From Rhodopirellula sp. (GTDB taxonomy: Bacteria; Planctomycetota; Planctomycetia; Pirellulales; Thermoguttaceae): 64,000 bases of DNA. The translations under genes and the position numbers were made by a program. The stretch covers positions 33,954 through 97,953 of the forward strand of contig JAAYEH010000179.1 in assembly GCA_012728855.1 (NCBI GenBank), written 5' to 3'. The notes below the pieces were generated by a model. That model was not told the origin of the DNA. It made no database searches and saw only the letters and a program-made list of their open reading frames with translations. Every line of letters starts with the position of its first letter. Position 1 is the first letter of the stretch. Shown here one piece after another: positions 51,875 through 62,069 of this stretch.

Positions 51875-54640
51875 ATGACCGCAGAACAGATCCGACTTGA
51901 TGAAGCTCGGCAACAGAAATCTCCCTGGAAAAAATGGGGGCCCTACCTCAGCGAACGCCAATGGGGCACCGTCCGCGAGGATTACAGTGAAGGGGGCGAC
52001 GCCTGGAACTACTTCACTCACGATCAGGCCCGCTCCCGCGCCTATCGCTGGGGCGAAGACGGGCTCGCCGGGATCTCCGACGATCAGCAGCAACTCTGTT
52101 TTGCCCTCGCCCTGTGGAACGGAAAGGACGCCATTCTCAAGGAGCGCCTGTTTGGGCTTACCAACAGCGAGAGCAATCATGGCGAGGACGTCAAGGAGTA
52201 CTATTTCTATCTCGACAGCACTCCCACTCATTCGTACATGAAGTATCTCTACAAGTACCCCCAGGCGCCATTCCCTTACGAGGATCTTGTCCGGACCAGC
52301 CGCAGCCGGAGCAGGCACGAGTTCGAATACGAACTGCTCGATACCGGAGTGTTCGATCAAGATCGCTACTTCGACGTCTTCGTGGAATATGCCAAGGAGT
52401 CGGCGGAAGACATCTTGATCCAGATCACCGTACACAACCGCGGCCCGGAGGCGGCCGAGTTGCACGTCCTGCCCACGCTCTGGTTCCGGAACCAGTGGTC
52501 CTGGCGCACCAGTCCCGACAGACCCGCGCTGGTCCAGGCGGACAAGACTCCGGAGCGAACCGTTGTCGAGACGGTTCATCCCAAGCTGGGCCGGCGCTAT
52601 CTCTATTGCGAAGGCGATGCGGCCCTGCTGTTCACGGAGAACGAAACCAACACCCAGCGGATCTTCGGTGTTGCGAACCGCACTCCTTACGTCAAAGACA
52701 GCATCAACGACTATGTCGTCAGCGGCCAGCAACAGGCGGTGAATCCGGAACAGAAGGGAACGAAGGTAGCGGCCCACTATCGGATGATCGTGAATCCCGG
52801 CCAGTGCCAGGTAATTCGCCTGCGGTTGTCGGACGTCGCGCCGGCCGACCTTGCCCGTTGGAATGGCTCGGGCCCCAGTCCCTTCGGCGGGCATTTTAAC
52901 GACATGCTGCAAGCCCGCCGCGGCGAGGCCGACGAGTTCTATGCGACCGTCATTCCCCCGTCGATGACGGCCGACCAGGCCAACGTCATGCGCCAGGCCC
53001 TGGCCGGCATGCTCTGGAGCAAGCAGTTCTACCACTACGACGTCGACAAGTGGCTCGAAGAGCGCGGCAGCGATCCCTTCAAACCTGCCCGCAAGGCGGC
53101 TCCTCGCAACGACCAGTGGCACCATATGTACAACGGCGACGTGATTTCCATGCCGGACAAGTGGGAGTACCCCTGGTATGCGGCCTGGGATCTGGCCTTC
53201 CACGTGCTCGCCCTGACACTCGTGGATCCGGATTTCGGCAAGGAGCAGTTGAAGCTGATGCTTCGTGAACGTTACTTGCACCCCAACGGACAGATCCCGG
53301 CCTACGAGTGGAACTTCGGCGACGTCAATCCGCCGGTGCATGCCTGGTCGACCATCTTCACGTACCGCCTGGAACAAGCGAAAGGAACGCCGGACAAGCA
53401 GTGGCTCAAAGGCAATTTCCAGAAGCTGCTGTTGAACTTCACCTGGTGGGTCAACCGCAAGGACCGCTCTGGACGCAACGTTTTCGAGGGCGGTTTCCTG
53501 GGGTTGGATAATATCGGCGTCTTCGATCGCAGCGCGCCCTTGCCGACCGGCGGCTTCCTGGAACAGGCCGACGGCACGGCCTGGATGGCCTTGTTCTGCG
53601 AGAACATGATGGAAATCGCCGCGGAACTGGCGATGACCGACTCCGACTACGAGGACATGGCACTGAAGTTCTGCGAACATTTTTTGTGGATCGCCTCGGC
53701 CATGACCCACCTCGGCCAGGACACCGGCATGTGGGACGAGGAAGACGGCTTCTTCTACGACGTGCTCCGGTTGCCCAACGGCCAGGCCCAACGGCTAAAA
53801 GTCCGCTCGATGGTCGGTCTCTTGCCTCTGTGCGCGGCCACGTCTTTTGACGGAAGCTTGATCGCAAGACAACCGGAACTCGGGGAACGGCTGGCAGCAT
53901 TCCTGGACGCCCGCCCCGATCTCTGCGCGGCGATCCACGATCCGCGAAAGACCGGGGTCGCGGGGCGACGACTGGCATCCATTCTCGATGAGAGCAAGCT
54001 TCGCCGCGTGCTGGCAAAAATGCTCGACGAAAATGAGTTCTTGAGCCCCTTCGGCATCCGGTCGCTGTCGCGCTACCACGCCGATCATCCCTATTGCTTC
54101 CATGCGGGCGGTCAGGAATACCGCGTTTCCTATCTGCCGGCCGAGTCGGATACCGGCATGTTCGGCGGCAATTCCAACTGGCGCGGTCCGATCTGGATGC
54201 CCGTCAACGCGCTGATTGTCCGTGCCTTGCTGCAGTACTACGCCTACTACGGCAATGACTTTACGGTGGAATGCCCTACCGGATCCGGCCGGCAGATGAA
54301 TCTGTATCAGGTGGCCGAAGAGATCTCGCGCCGGCTGGCCGCCATGTTCTTGAAAGACCAGGACGGCCGACGTCCGGTCTATGGCGGCGCCGGCAAGTTT
54401 CAGGACGATCCGCACTGGCGCGACTGCGTGTTGTTCTACGAGTACTTCCACGGCGACAATGGGGCCGGGCTGGGCGCCAGCCACCAGACCGGCTGGACGG
54501 GAATCGTCGCCCGTCTCATGCATGTCTTCGCCACCGTTAAACCTGAGCAGATTCTCCAACAGGGCAAGACCGCGTATGCCGAAACGACCGCGCACGTTCA
54601 GATTAACCGGTTGGCCGACGCCGTTGCCGGCTCAGAATAG
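51875..54640 (+). CDS. GH63-like (MGH1 fold) glucosidase
   Basis: A 921-residue protein with an N-terminal beta-sandwich (about 1-390) and an (alpha/alpha)6 barrel with GH63-type motifs: WEYPWYAAWDLAFHVLAL, GQIPAYEWNFGDVNPPVHAW, GFLGLDNIGVFDRS, GNSNWRGPIWMPVNALI and SHQTGWTGIVARLMH. No signal peptide, so cytoplasmic alpha-glucan or glucosyl-oligosaccharide hydrolysis is likely. It opens the block of carbon-storage genes. In-frame upstream codons overlap the previous small gene and are rejected. Confidence 0.87.
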   Translation: MTAEQIRLDEARQQKSPWKKWGPYLSERQWGTVREDYSEGGDAWNYFTHDQARSRAYRWGEDGLAGISDDQQQLCFALALWNGKDAILKERLFGLTNSESNHGEDVKEYYFYLDSTPTHSYMKYLYKYPQAPFPYEDLVRTSRSRSRHEFEYELLDTGVFDQDRYFDVFVEYAKESAEDILIQITVHNRGPEAAELHVLPTLWFRNQWSWRTSPDRPALVQADKTPERTVVETVHPKLGRRYLYCEGDAALLFTENETNTQRIFGVANRTPYVKDSINDYVVSGQQQAVNPEQKGTKVAAHYRMIVNPGQCQVIRLRLSDVAPADLARWNGSGPSPFGGHFNDMLQARRGEADEFYATVIPPSMTADQANVMRQALAGMLWSKQFYHYDVDKWLEERGSDPFKPARKAAPRNDQWHHMYNGDVISMPDKWEYPWYAAWDLAFHVLALTLVDPDFGKEQLKLMLRERYLHPNGQIPAYEWNFGDVNPPVHAWSTIFTYRLEQAKGTPDKQWLKGNFQKLLLNFTWWVNRKDRSGRNVFEGGFLGLDNIGVFDRSAPLPTGGFLEQADGTAWMALFCENMMEIAAELAMTDSDYEDMALKFCEHFLWIASAMTHLGQDTGMWDEEDGFFYDVLRLPNGQAQRLKVRSMVGLLPLCAATSFDGSLIARQPELGERLAAFLDARPDLCAAIHDPRKTGVAGRRLASILDESKLRRVLAKMLDENEFLSPFGIRSLSRYHADHPYCFHAGGQEYRVSYLPAESDTGMFGGNSNWRGPIWMPVNALIVRALLQYYAYYGNDFTVECPTGSGRQMNLYQVAEEISRRLAAMFLKDQDGRRPVYGGAGKFQDDPHWRDCVLFYEYFHGDNGAGLGASHQTGWTGIVARLMHVFATVKPEQILQQGKTAYAETTAHVQINRLADAVAGSE

Positions 54641-54748
54641 CTGAAGATGAAAAGGGGACTGGCGCCGAGCGCCGACTTCCATCGGGACTGTCGGAAAAAC
54701 GCTGGCCGCTCGGTGCCTGTACTTTCAACGCTGAGGAGATCGAGCACC

Positions 54749-56230
54749 ATGACAATCGCCTTCTATCCCTCGCTTTATCAGATCAACACACGCGTGTGGT
54801 TGACGGAGTTGTCTCGCCAGCTTGGCCGGCCTGCCACCCTGGATGACATTCCCGACGCCGAACTGGACCGCCTGGCCGAAATGGGTTTCGACTGGGTCTG
54901 GCTGCTGAGCGTCTGGCAGACCGGTTCGGCCGGGCAGCGGATCTCTCGCGCCAATCCGCAGTGGCGCAAGGAGTTCCAAGAGACGCTTCCGGACCTGTGC
55001 GACGGCGACATTCCCGGCTCTGGTTTCGCCATCACCGGCTACACGGTGCATGGCAGCCTGGGAGGAGACGCTGCGCTGGCACGGCTGCGGAAACGGCTCC
55101 GCAAGCGCGACTTGCGGCTGCTGTTGGACTTCGTTCCCAATCACACAGGACTGGATCACCCCTGGGTGGAGGATCATCCCGAGTATTACATCCCTGGATC
55201 GGAATTGGATCTCGCCCGAGCGCCGCAGAATTACACCTGGGTGAAGCGGAAGCAGGGCGATCTGCTTTTGGCCCACGGGCGAGATCCGTATTTCCCGGGT
55301 TGGCCGGACACCCTTCAGCTCAATTACGGCAACACGGCCACGCAGGAAGCGATGATGGGGGAGCTGCGGAGGATCGCCGGGCAGTGCGACGGCGTACGCT
55401 GCGACATGGCCATGCTCGTGCTGCCGGAGGTTTTTGAGCGAACCTGGGGCATTGCGTCTCAGCCTTTCTGGCCGCAGGCGACCCAGTGCGTGCGAAAGAA
55501 ATCTCCCGAGTTCTGCTTCATGGCCGAGGTCTACTGGGATCTGGAATGGACACTGCAGCAGCAGGGCTTCGATTACACCTACGACAAGCGGCTGTACGAC
55601 CGGCTGTGCGAAGGTCATGCGCGCCCGGTGCGCGAACATCTCTATGCCGGGCTGGACTACCAGAACAAGATGGCCCGCTTTCTGGAAAACCACGACGAGC
55701 CGCGGGCAGCCGCCACGTTCTCGCCCGGGATGCATGAAGCCGCCGCGGCAATCACGTTCCTCTCCCCGGGGCTGCGGTTTTTCCACCAGGGTCAATTCGA
55801 GGGGTGCAAGAAACGGATCTCGCCGCATCTTGGACGCGGCCCATGCGAGCCGGGCGACCCGGGGCTGAAGCAGTTCTACGATCGGCTGCTGGCCGTGCTT
55901 CGCGAACCGGTGGTCCGCAGCGGCCAATGGCAATTGCTCCAGTGCGTGCCGGCCTGGGAAGGCAACTGGACCTGGGATTGTTTTGTCGCCTTCGCCTGGC
56001 AAGATCCGGCCGGAGAGCGGATGCTGGTGGCCGTGAACTATGCACCCAACCAGAGCCAGTGCTACGTCCGGTTGCCCTTTACGGACTTGGGCGGCAGCCT
56101 GTGGAGACTGCAGGATCGAATCGGTTCGGCCATGTACGACCGGGATGGCGACGATCTGGAGTCCCAAGGGTTGTTCCTCGACATGTCTCCCTGGCAGGCC
56201 GCCGTCTTCTCCTGGACGACGGGGTGTTGA
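54749..56230 (+). CDS. GH13 alpha-amylase-family glycosidase
   Basis: A 493-residue GH13 enzyme. Conserved regions: DFVPNHTG (I), GVRCDMAMLVL with the nucleophile Asp (II), EVYWDLEW with the acid/base Glu (III), ENHDEPRAA (IV). Elements such as YPSLYQINTRVWL at the N-terminus resemble planctomycete and actinobacterial alpha-amylases acting on maltodextrin or trehalose-linked glucans. GAGGAG precedes the ATG. No signal peptide. Acts with the neighbours on glycogen-derived glucans. Confidence 0.88.
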   Translation: MTIAFYPSLYQINTRVWLTELSRQLGRPATLDDIPDAELDRLAEMGFDWVWLLSVWQTGSAGQRISRANPQWRKEFQETLPDLCDGDIPGSGFAITGYTVHGSLGGDAALARLRKRLRKRDLRLLLDFVPNHTGLDHPWVEDHPEYYIPGSELDLARAPQNYTWVKRKQGDLLLAHGRDPYFPGWPDTLQLNYGNTATQEAMMGELRRIAGQCDGVRCDMAMLVLPEVFERTWGIASQPFWPQATQCVRKKSPEFCFMAEVYWDLEWTLQQQGFDYTYDKRLYDRLCEGHARPVREHLYAGLDYQNKMARFLENHDEPRAAATFSPGMHEAAAAITFLSPGLRFFHQGQFEGCKKRISPHLGRGPCEPGDPGLKQFYDRLLAVLREPVVRSGQWQLLQCVPAWEGNWTWDCFVAFAWQDPAGERMLVAVNYAPNQSQCYVRLPFTDLGGSLWRLQDRIGSAMYDRDGDDLESQGLFLDMSPWQAAVFSWTTGC

Positions 56231-56238
56231 TAAGTGGA

Positions 56239-58338
56239 ATGAGGATGACCAGCGACGTTGACACCGGCAGCAGTTTTCCTCTCGGCGCCACCGTGACCGA
56301 GGAGGGCGTGAACTTCTCTTTGTACACGAAGAACGCCTCCCGGGTTGAGTTGCTTTTCTTCGAATCCGCCGATGCGGACCGGCCGTGGCGTGTGATCTTG
56401 CTTGACCGGCAACGGCACCGGACCTATCACTACTGGCACGCTTTTGTCCCGCAAACCAAGCCCGGGCAGGTCTACGGATACCGAGTCCACGGTCCGTCCG
56501 ATCCGGATCGCGGTCTCCGGTTCGATCCGCTGAAGGTGCTGCTCGACCCTTACGGGCGCGCCGTTGCTGTCCCTCATGATTACGATCGCAATGCGGCTTC
56601 CCGTCCCGGAGACAACGCAGCCCGTGCGATGAAAAACGTCGTCGCGGCACCGAGCGGATACGATTGGGAAGGGGACCGGCCGCCGCGTCAGCCTTACGCG
56701 AGGACCGTGATCTACGAAATGCACCTGGCCGGCTTCACGCGGCATCCCAGTTCGGGCATCGCGGCAGGCAAACGTGGCACTTATGCGGGGCTGATCGAAA
56801 AGATTCCCTATCTGCAGGATCTCGGGATCACCGCCGTCGAACTGTTGCCTGTCTTCCAGTTCGACCCTCAGGATTGCCCGCCCGGCCGGGTGAACTACTG
56901 GGGCTATTGCCCGGTATCGTTCTTCGCCCCGCACCTGGATTACAGTTCGCGGCGAGACCCCTTGGGCGCGATCGACGAGTTCCGCGACATGGTGAAGGCC
57001 ATGCACCGTGCGGGGATCGAAGTCATTCTCGACGTTGTGTACAATCACACGGCGGAGGGCAGCCACGAAGGCCCGACCTTTTGTTTCCGGGGACTGGAGA
57101 ATCCGACGTACTACATCCTGGAACCGGATCGCGCAAAGTATTCCAACTACACCGGCACCGGCAATACTCTCAATGCCAACCATCCGGTGGTCCGAAGGCT
57201 GATCGTCGACAGCCTGCGCTACTGGGTGGCCGAGATGCACGTGGATGGTTTCCGCTTCGATCTGGCCTCGATTCTCGCTCGGGACGAGTCGGGACAGCCG
57301 CTGGTCAATCCGCCGGTCCTCTGGGACATCGAATCGGACCCAACGCTTGCCGGAACGAAGCTCATCGCCGAAGCCTGGGACGCGGGCGGGCTCTACCAGG
57401 TCGGCAGCTTCGTGGGCGACTCCTGGCGCGAATGGAACGGCAGGTTCCGCGACGATGTCCGCAGATTCCTGCGCGGCGATGACGGCCTGGCGTCCGCCGT
57501 GGCGTCGCGACTTCTGGCCAGCCCGGACCTCTATGCTCACAAGTCCAGGGAACCCGAACAGAGCGTCAATTTTGTCACGTGCCACGACGGGTTTACGCTC
57601 AACGACCTGGTCTCCTATAACGAGAAACACAACGAAGCCAACGGCGAGCAGAACCGCGACGGAGCCAACGACAACTTCAGTTGGAACTGCGGGATAGAAG
57701 GACCGAGCAGCGATCCGGAGATTGAGCGCCTGCGCGATCGCCAGGTCAAGAACTTTTTGGCCCTCAACCTGTTGGCAGTCGGCACACCGATGCTGCTGGC
57801 CGGAGACGAAGTCCGTCGCACGCAAAAGGGCAACAACAACGCCTATTGCCAGGACAACGAAATCAGTTGGTTCGACTGGTCTCTGGTCAAGAAGCATACA
57901 GGATTGCGGCGGTTCGTGAAACTGCTTTTGGCCTGCCGTCTCGATCCCGATCGCGACGCGACGGACCACAACACGACGCTCATCGAGTTTCTCGACAATG
58001 CCGGTATTCAATGGCACGGCGTGAAGATCGACCGGCCCGATTGGGGGCCACACTCCCACAGTCTCGCCGCCACTGCCAAGGCGCACCGTTTGGGGGCGGT
58101 GTTACACTGGATGCTCAATGCGTACTGGGAGCCGTTGGAGTTCGAACTCCCGCCGGCGCCCCCCGAGTGCCAAGGGCCCTGGCGGCGATGGGTCGATACC
58201 TCGCGGGAATCGCCGGAAGACATTTGCCAGTGGCGATGCGCCCCGCCGGTAACGAGTACGCACTACCAGATCGAGCCGAGGTCCATGGTCATACTCGTCC
58301 TTGAAACAGGAAAACGCAATACCGTGACCGCGGGTTGA
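56239..58338 (+). CDS. glgX: Glycogen debranching enzyme (isoamylase/GlgX)
   Basis: A 699-residue debranching enzyme: N-terminal CBM48 (SFPLGATVTEEGVNFSLYTK), GH13 barrel with DVVYNHTAEGSHEG (I), MHVDGFRFDLASILA (II), LIAEAWDAGG (III) and FVTCHDGFTLNDLVSY (IV). It hydrolyses alpha-1,6 branches of glycogen limit dextrins. A second ATG at 56245 is also possible; the ribosome-binding site is weak for both. Only 8 bp separate it from the amylase gene. Confidence 0.94.
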   Translation: MRMTSDVDTGSSFPLGATVTEEGVNFSLYTKNASRVELLFFESADADRPWRVILLDRQRHRTYHYWHAFVPQTKPGQVYGYRVHGPSDPDRGLRFDPLKVLLDPYGRAVAVPHDYDRNAASRPGDNAARAMKNVVAAPSGYDWEGDRPPRQPYARTVIYEMHLAGFTRHPSSGIAAGKRGTYAGLIEKIPYLQDLGITAVELLPVFQFDPQDCPPGRVNYWGYCPVSFFAPHLDYSSRRDPLGAIDEFRDMVKAMHRAGIEVILDVVYNHTAEGSHEGPTFCFRGLENPTYYILEPDRAKYSNYTGTGNTLNANHPVVRRLIVDSLRYWVAEMHVDGFRFDLASILARDESGQPLVNPPVLWDIESDPTLAGTKLIAEAWDAGGLYQVGSFVGDSWREWNGRFRDDVRRFLRGDDGLASAVASRLLASPDLYAHKSREPEQSVNFVTCHDGFTLNDLVSYNEKHNEANGEQNRDGANDNFSWNCGIEGPSSDPEIERLRDRQVKNFLALNLLAVGTPMLLAGDEVRRTQKGNNNAYCQDNEISWFDWSLVKKHTGLRRFVKLLLACRLDPDRDATDHNTTLIEFLDNAGIQWHGVKIDRPDWGPHSHSLAATAKAHRLGAVLHWMLNAYWEPLEFELPPAPPECQGPWRRWVDTSRESPEDICQWRCAPPVTSTHYQIEPRSMVILVLETGKRNTVTAG

Positions 58339-58409
58339 TCAACGCGGTTTCTCGTTCCAATGGAGTCGCCGAACATTTGGCCGGCACAAAGGGGCCGGGA
58401 GGTGAGGTT

Positions 58410-59219
58410 ATGGCAACGATCGATGAGGAAGAAACCAAGTCCAAGATGAAGGCTAAACGGTATGAGAAGGAACTCCGCAAGCTCCAAACGGAACTTTGCC
58501 GCCTCCAGGAGTGGGTGAAGCAGAAGGGTCTGCGCGTGATGGTGATTTTCGAGGGGCGCGACGCGGCCGGCAAGGGCGGCACGATCAAGGCGATCACCGA
58601 ACGCGTCAGCCCGCGAGTCTTCCGGCTCGTCGCGCTTCCGGCGCCCTCCGACCGGGAGAAGACGCAGATGTACTTGCAGCGCTACATGCAGCACTTCCCG
58701 GCCGCGGGCGAGGTCGTGATCTTCGACCGAAGCTGGTACAATCGGGCGGGCGTGGAACGCGTGATGGGATTTTGCTCCGAGGGAGATTACCAGCGTTTTC
58801 TCGAGAACTGCCCGGTCGTCGAGAAGTATATCGTCGACGGCGGGATCATCCTCATCAAGTTCTGGCTGGAAGTGAGCAAAAAGGAACAACAGCGGCGGTT
58901 CGAGGCCCGCATCGACGACCCGATGCGTCAATGGAAGCTCAGCCCGATGGACGTCGAGTCGTGGACCCGCTGGTACGACTATTCGCGCGCTCGGGACGCG
59001 ATGCTGGAAGCCACCGATACCGAACATGCCCCATGGTACATTGTCCGTTCCGACGACAAGAAGCGTGCCCGCCTGAATTGCATCGCCCATCTTCTCAGCT
59101 TGATTCCTTACGAGGAAGCGCCGAGGGAGAAAGTGAAGCTGCCGAAGCGGTCCAGCGAGGGCAAGTATGACGACCAGACTTCGCTGGAAGGCCGAAGGTT
59201 CGTGCCGGAGAAGTACTGA
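58410..59219 (+). CDS. ppk2: Polyphosphate kinase 2
   Basis: A 269-residue PPK2 of the single-domain (class I-like) type. Walker A EGRDAAGKGGTIKAI at about 48-62, lid region SDREKTQMYLQRYMQHFPAA, Walker B VIFDRSWYNRAGVERVMGFC. It transfers phosphate between polyP and nucleotides. ATG chosen because GGGAGG precedes it; an in-frame TTG 75 bases earlier overlaps the glgX end and lacks support. Confidence 0.94.
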   Translation: MATIDEEETKSKMKAKRYEKELRKLQTELCRLQEWVKQKGLRVMVIFEGRDAAGKGGTIKAITERVSPRVFRLVALPAPSDREKTQMYLQRYMQHFPAAGEVVIFDRSWYNRAGVERVMGFCSEGDYQRFLENCPVVEKYIVDGGIILIKFWLEVSKKEQQRRFEARIDDPMRQWKLSPMDVESWTRWYDYSRARDAMLEATDTEHAPWYIVRSDDKKRARLNCIAHLLSLIPYEEAPREKVKLPKRSSEGKYDDQTSLEGRRFVPEKY

Positions 59220-59240
59220 TGCCGGAGCAATTGAGCCTAC

Positions 59241-59669
59241 ATGCTTGCGGCGGGCTTTTTCGCATTTGCCTTGTATGGGATTCTCCGTGCCATTCTCGTG
59301 AAACAGGCGTCGGGTGGCGAGGCTTTCGGCGCCGTGTGCGGCTATCTCCTCTTAGGAATTGTCTGGAGTCTTGTCTACTGCGCTCTGGAAACAGCCTCCC
59401 CCGACTCATTCCGTGTGCCACAGCCGATGGGTTCGGACGTTGCTGCTGCACGGCCGGACCGGGGCGCCTTGAGCTACTTCAGCTTCATTACTCTAGCCAC
59501 GGTGGGGTATGGCGACGTGACGCCAACGACACCGCTGGCCCGGTCGTTGGCCTGGCTCGAGGCCGTTACCGGCCAGTTTTACCTGGCGGTCCTCGCGGCG
59601 GGGCTTGTGGGGTTCAAAGTGACCCAAGCCATCAACAACAAAACCAGCAGGGAGGAAGATCATGATTGA
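59241..59669 (+). pseudogene. Two-TM potassium channel, N-terminally truncated
   Basis: The pore part of a K+ channel is intact: selectivity filter SFITLATVGYGDVTPTTPLA (about 82-101), followed by the inner helix. The preceding part has FFAFALYGILRAILVKQASGG and GYLLLGIVWSLVYCALE, but relatives carry two or three more helices before this. The reading begins within such a helix with no ribosome-binding site. It may still fold as a minimal 2TM channel, so function is not excluded. Its end overlaps pfkA by 8 bases. Confidence 0.6.
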
Positions 59670-60744
59670 ACGTGTCGGGATTGTGACCGGCGGAGGCGAC
59701 TGCCCCGGGTTGAACGCCGTGATCCGCGCCGTGGCCAAGGCGTCCGCCAAACGCGGTTGGGAGACGATCGGTTTCCTCGGCGGTTACGAGGGCATCCTGG
59801 AGCCGCAGCGTTACATGCCGCTGGACTATCAGAAGCTCGGCGGATTGCTCACCCGCGGCGGCACCATCCTCGGCACCGCCAACCGCGGACGCTTCTCCGC
59901 AAAGGTCGGCCACGGTGAGTCTCGCCGTCTGCCGCAGGAATTGATCGACGGCGTGAAGTCAGGAATGCAGAAGCTGGGCATTCGCGGCCTGGTCACCATC
60001 GGCGGCGACGGTTCCTTGAGCATCGGCCAGCAGTTGTTCGAGGGCGGCGTCCCGCTGGTGGGCGTCCCCAAGACCATCGACAATGACCTGGAAGGCACGG
60101 TGATGACTTTCGGGTTCGATTCCGCGGTGGCCTGCGCCACCGACGCGCTCGACCGCCTCCACACCACGGCCGAAAGCCACAACCGGGTGATGGTGCTGGA
60201 AGTCATGGGCCGGTATGCCGGCTGGATCGCCCTCTACGCGGGCGTGGCCGGCGGCGCCGACGTCATCCTGATTCCGGAGATCCCCTTTACCTACGATTCA
60301 ATCTGCGTCAAGATTCAGGAGCGCGAAAAAGCCGACAAACACTTCACCCTGGTCATCGTGGCGGAAGGCGCCCGGGAGAAGGGAGGCGAATTCGTCACGG
60401 CAGCAGACCAGGTCGCCAACCGTGAAGCCCGCCTGGGCGGCATCGCCGGAATCGTGGCTGCGGAAATCGAGAATCGCACGGGCAAGGAAGCGCGAGCTTG
60501 TGTCCTGGGACACTTGCAGCGAGGGGGTAGCCCCACAAACTTCGACCGCGCGCTCTGCACGATCTTCGGCGCCGAGGCCGTGGAGTTGATTGCCGCCGGC
60601 AGGTACGGCGAAATGGTGGCTTACCAAGGTTCCCATGTGAGCGCCGTGAGAATTACCGAGGCAATTGGGCGGCTGAAGACTGTGCCCCCCACAGGCGGTT
60701 TTGTGCGCACCGCACGTGCCTTGGGGGTCTCCCTGGGAGACTGA
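59662..60744 (+). CDS. pfkA: ATP-dependent 6-phosphofructokinase
   Basis: A 360-residue PFK. GIVTGGGDCPGLNAVIRAV starts the phosphate-binding loop. IGGDGSLSIGQQLF carries Gly (not Asp) at the position that separates ATP- from PPi-dependent enzymes. PKTIDNDLEGT and GRYAGWIALYAG are other conserved regions. AGGGAGGAAGATC before the ATG. Within the storage block it commits glycogen-derived hexose to glycolysis. Confidence 0.94.
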   Translation: MIERVGIVTGGGDCPGLNAVIRAVAKASAKRGWETIGFLGGYEGILEPQRYMPLDYQKLGGLLTRGGTILGTANRGRFSAKVGHGESRRLPQELIDGVKSGMQKLGIRGLVTIGGDGSLSIGQQLFEGGVPLVGVPKTIDNDLEGTVMTFGFDSAVACATDALDRLHTTAESHNRVMVLEVMGRYAGWIALYAGVAGGADVILIPEIPFTYDSICVKIQEREKADKHFTLVIVAEGAREKGGEFVTAADQVANREARLGGIAGIVAAEIENRTGKEARACVLGHLQRGGSPTNFDRALCTIFGAEAVELIAAGRYGEMVAYQGSHVSAVRITEAIGRLKTVPPTGGFVRTARALGVSLGD

Positions 60745-60800
60745 ATACGCGGGCAACGTGCAGGACATCGGGGACAGCGATATTCAGGGAGTAAAGACGT

Positions 60801-61460
60801 ATGCGTTGGCTTATTGAAACGACATTTCGTCGCGCGGCGCGGTGGTTTCTGGCCGGAATTATCGCAATTCTGCCGGTTGTCATTACGGTCGCGGTCGTCG
60901 CCTGGGTCGGGGCGCTCGTATCCAGGTTCCTTGGTCCAAGCACCGTGGTTGGTCAGGCCCTTCGGGGCCTGGGACTTCGGTTCGCCACGAATGACACGGC
61001 TGCTTATGCGGTCGGCGCGGCACTGGTCCTCAGCCTGATCTTCCTGATAGGCGCCGCAGCCGAAGCAGGCGCCAAGAACTTGCTTCAGCGCCTGATGGAC
61101 GCCGTTCTTCAGCGGATTCCCCTCATCGGCAGCGTGTACGGCACCTCGAAACAGCTCGTCGGCATGGTCGACAAGAAACCAGACGGCAGCCTCAAGGGGA
61201 TGCGAGCGGTTTTTTGCCATTTCGGCGGAACGGGCGGAGCCGGTATTCTGGCGCTCCTGGTCTCCCCGGACCGATATTCTCTGAATGGCCGGGATTACCA
61301 TATCGTGATCGTCCCCACCGCTCCCGTCCCGGTCGGCGGCGGCCTTTTTTTCATCCCCGCGGAGATGGTAAGACCGGCCGACGTGAGTATGGAAGGTCTG
61401 ATGAGCATCTACGTGTCCATGGGAGTCACGGCGCCGCAGTTCCTGCCACGGGCGAACTGA
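60801..61460 (+). CDS. DUF502 membrane protein
   Basis: A 219-residue DUF502 protein with two N-terminal helices (FLAGIIAILPVVITVAVVAW; AAYAVGAALVLSLIFLIGAA) and a soluble end typical of the family (PLIGSVYGTSKQLVGMV; PVPVGGGLFFIPAEMV). GGAG precedes the ATG. Role unknown; often near energy-metabolism genes in planctomycetes. Confidence 0.86.
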   Translation: MRWLIETTFRRAARWFLAGIIAILPVVITVAVVAWVGALVSRFLGPSTVVGQALRGLGLRFATNDTAAYAVGAALVLSLIFLIGAAAEAGAKNLLQRLMDAVLQRIPLIGSVYGTSKQLVGMVDKKPDGSLKGMRAVFCHFGGTGGAGILALLVSPDRYSLNGRDYHIVIVPTAPVPVGGGLFFIPAEMVRPADVSMEGLMSIYVSMGVTAPQFLPRAN

Positions 61461-61519
61461 CCGAACGGATCCATGGAGGAAAGGACAGTTGTGGACTCGC
61501 AGGCGGGAAGCGCGGATTG

Positions 61520-61968
61520 ATGAATGCTCACCAAAAGGTTCTTTTTCTCGATGCCGCCACGGGCTACTACCGGATCACCCGTTATCCCTGGGGCGATTCA
61601 ACGCCGACCGCTTCCGCGCCGAGTTGGTAATGGACAACCTGGGCATGTGCCGGTTCCATCGAGCCTGGGCTGAGGAAATGCTCCCCGATTCCGTCGGAAC
61701 CCTCTTCGGCGCGAAAGGCGAGTATCTCGCTCGAATTGCGGTAACCGCCAGCCGCATCAACAGCCGAAATTCGTCGATTTTCTGGGAATCCGAGCGCAAC
61801 GTGGACATCATGCATACGTTTTTGAAACGAAAACGGGGGGTTGATGGCGACGCTCGCCCGAAACTCCTCGCCTGGCTCGACAAATTCGAGCGAGACAAGT
61901 GCGAGGCTGGCCTCGAGTTCTGGTACGACATCCGCAGGGGAATACACGAGTCTTTGCGAGAATTCTGA
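61520..61968 (+). pseudogene. Aldehyde:ferredoxin oxidoreductase (tungstoenzyme), internally deleted
   Basis: From ATG the frame reads MNAHQKVLFLDAATGYYRIT, the typical start of an AOR-like tungsten oxidoreductase, then stops at 61630. In another frame from about 61597 the extreme C-terminus is present: FNADRFRAELVMDNLGMCRF, then RINSRNSSIFWESERNVDIM, KRKRGVDGDARPKLLAWLDK and RRGIHESLREF. About 450 residues, with the cofactor-binding core, are missing at a joint near 61590-61597. Non-functional. Pairs with the equally deleted radical SAM maturase at 8136. Confidence 0.8.
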
Positions 61969-62069
61969 ACTGTAATGAAGTCGCGAGGTTTGTAGTCGCC
62001 CCCGCAAAGAACGATAGCTTTGCCGGATCTACAAAGCTCGACGCCCCTTGAAGAAACGAGCTGATTCTC

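Noticed and set aside
56062..58086. 674-codon minus-strand frame opposite glgX
   Set aside because: No recognisable domain; glgX has all four GH13 regions in the same stretch.
59662..60744. PPi-dependent phosphofructokinase
   Set aside because: IGGDGS has Gly, not Asp, at the donor-discriminating position, which fits ATP use.
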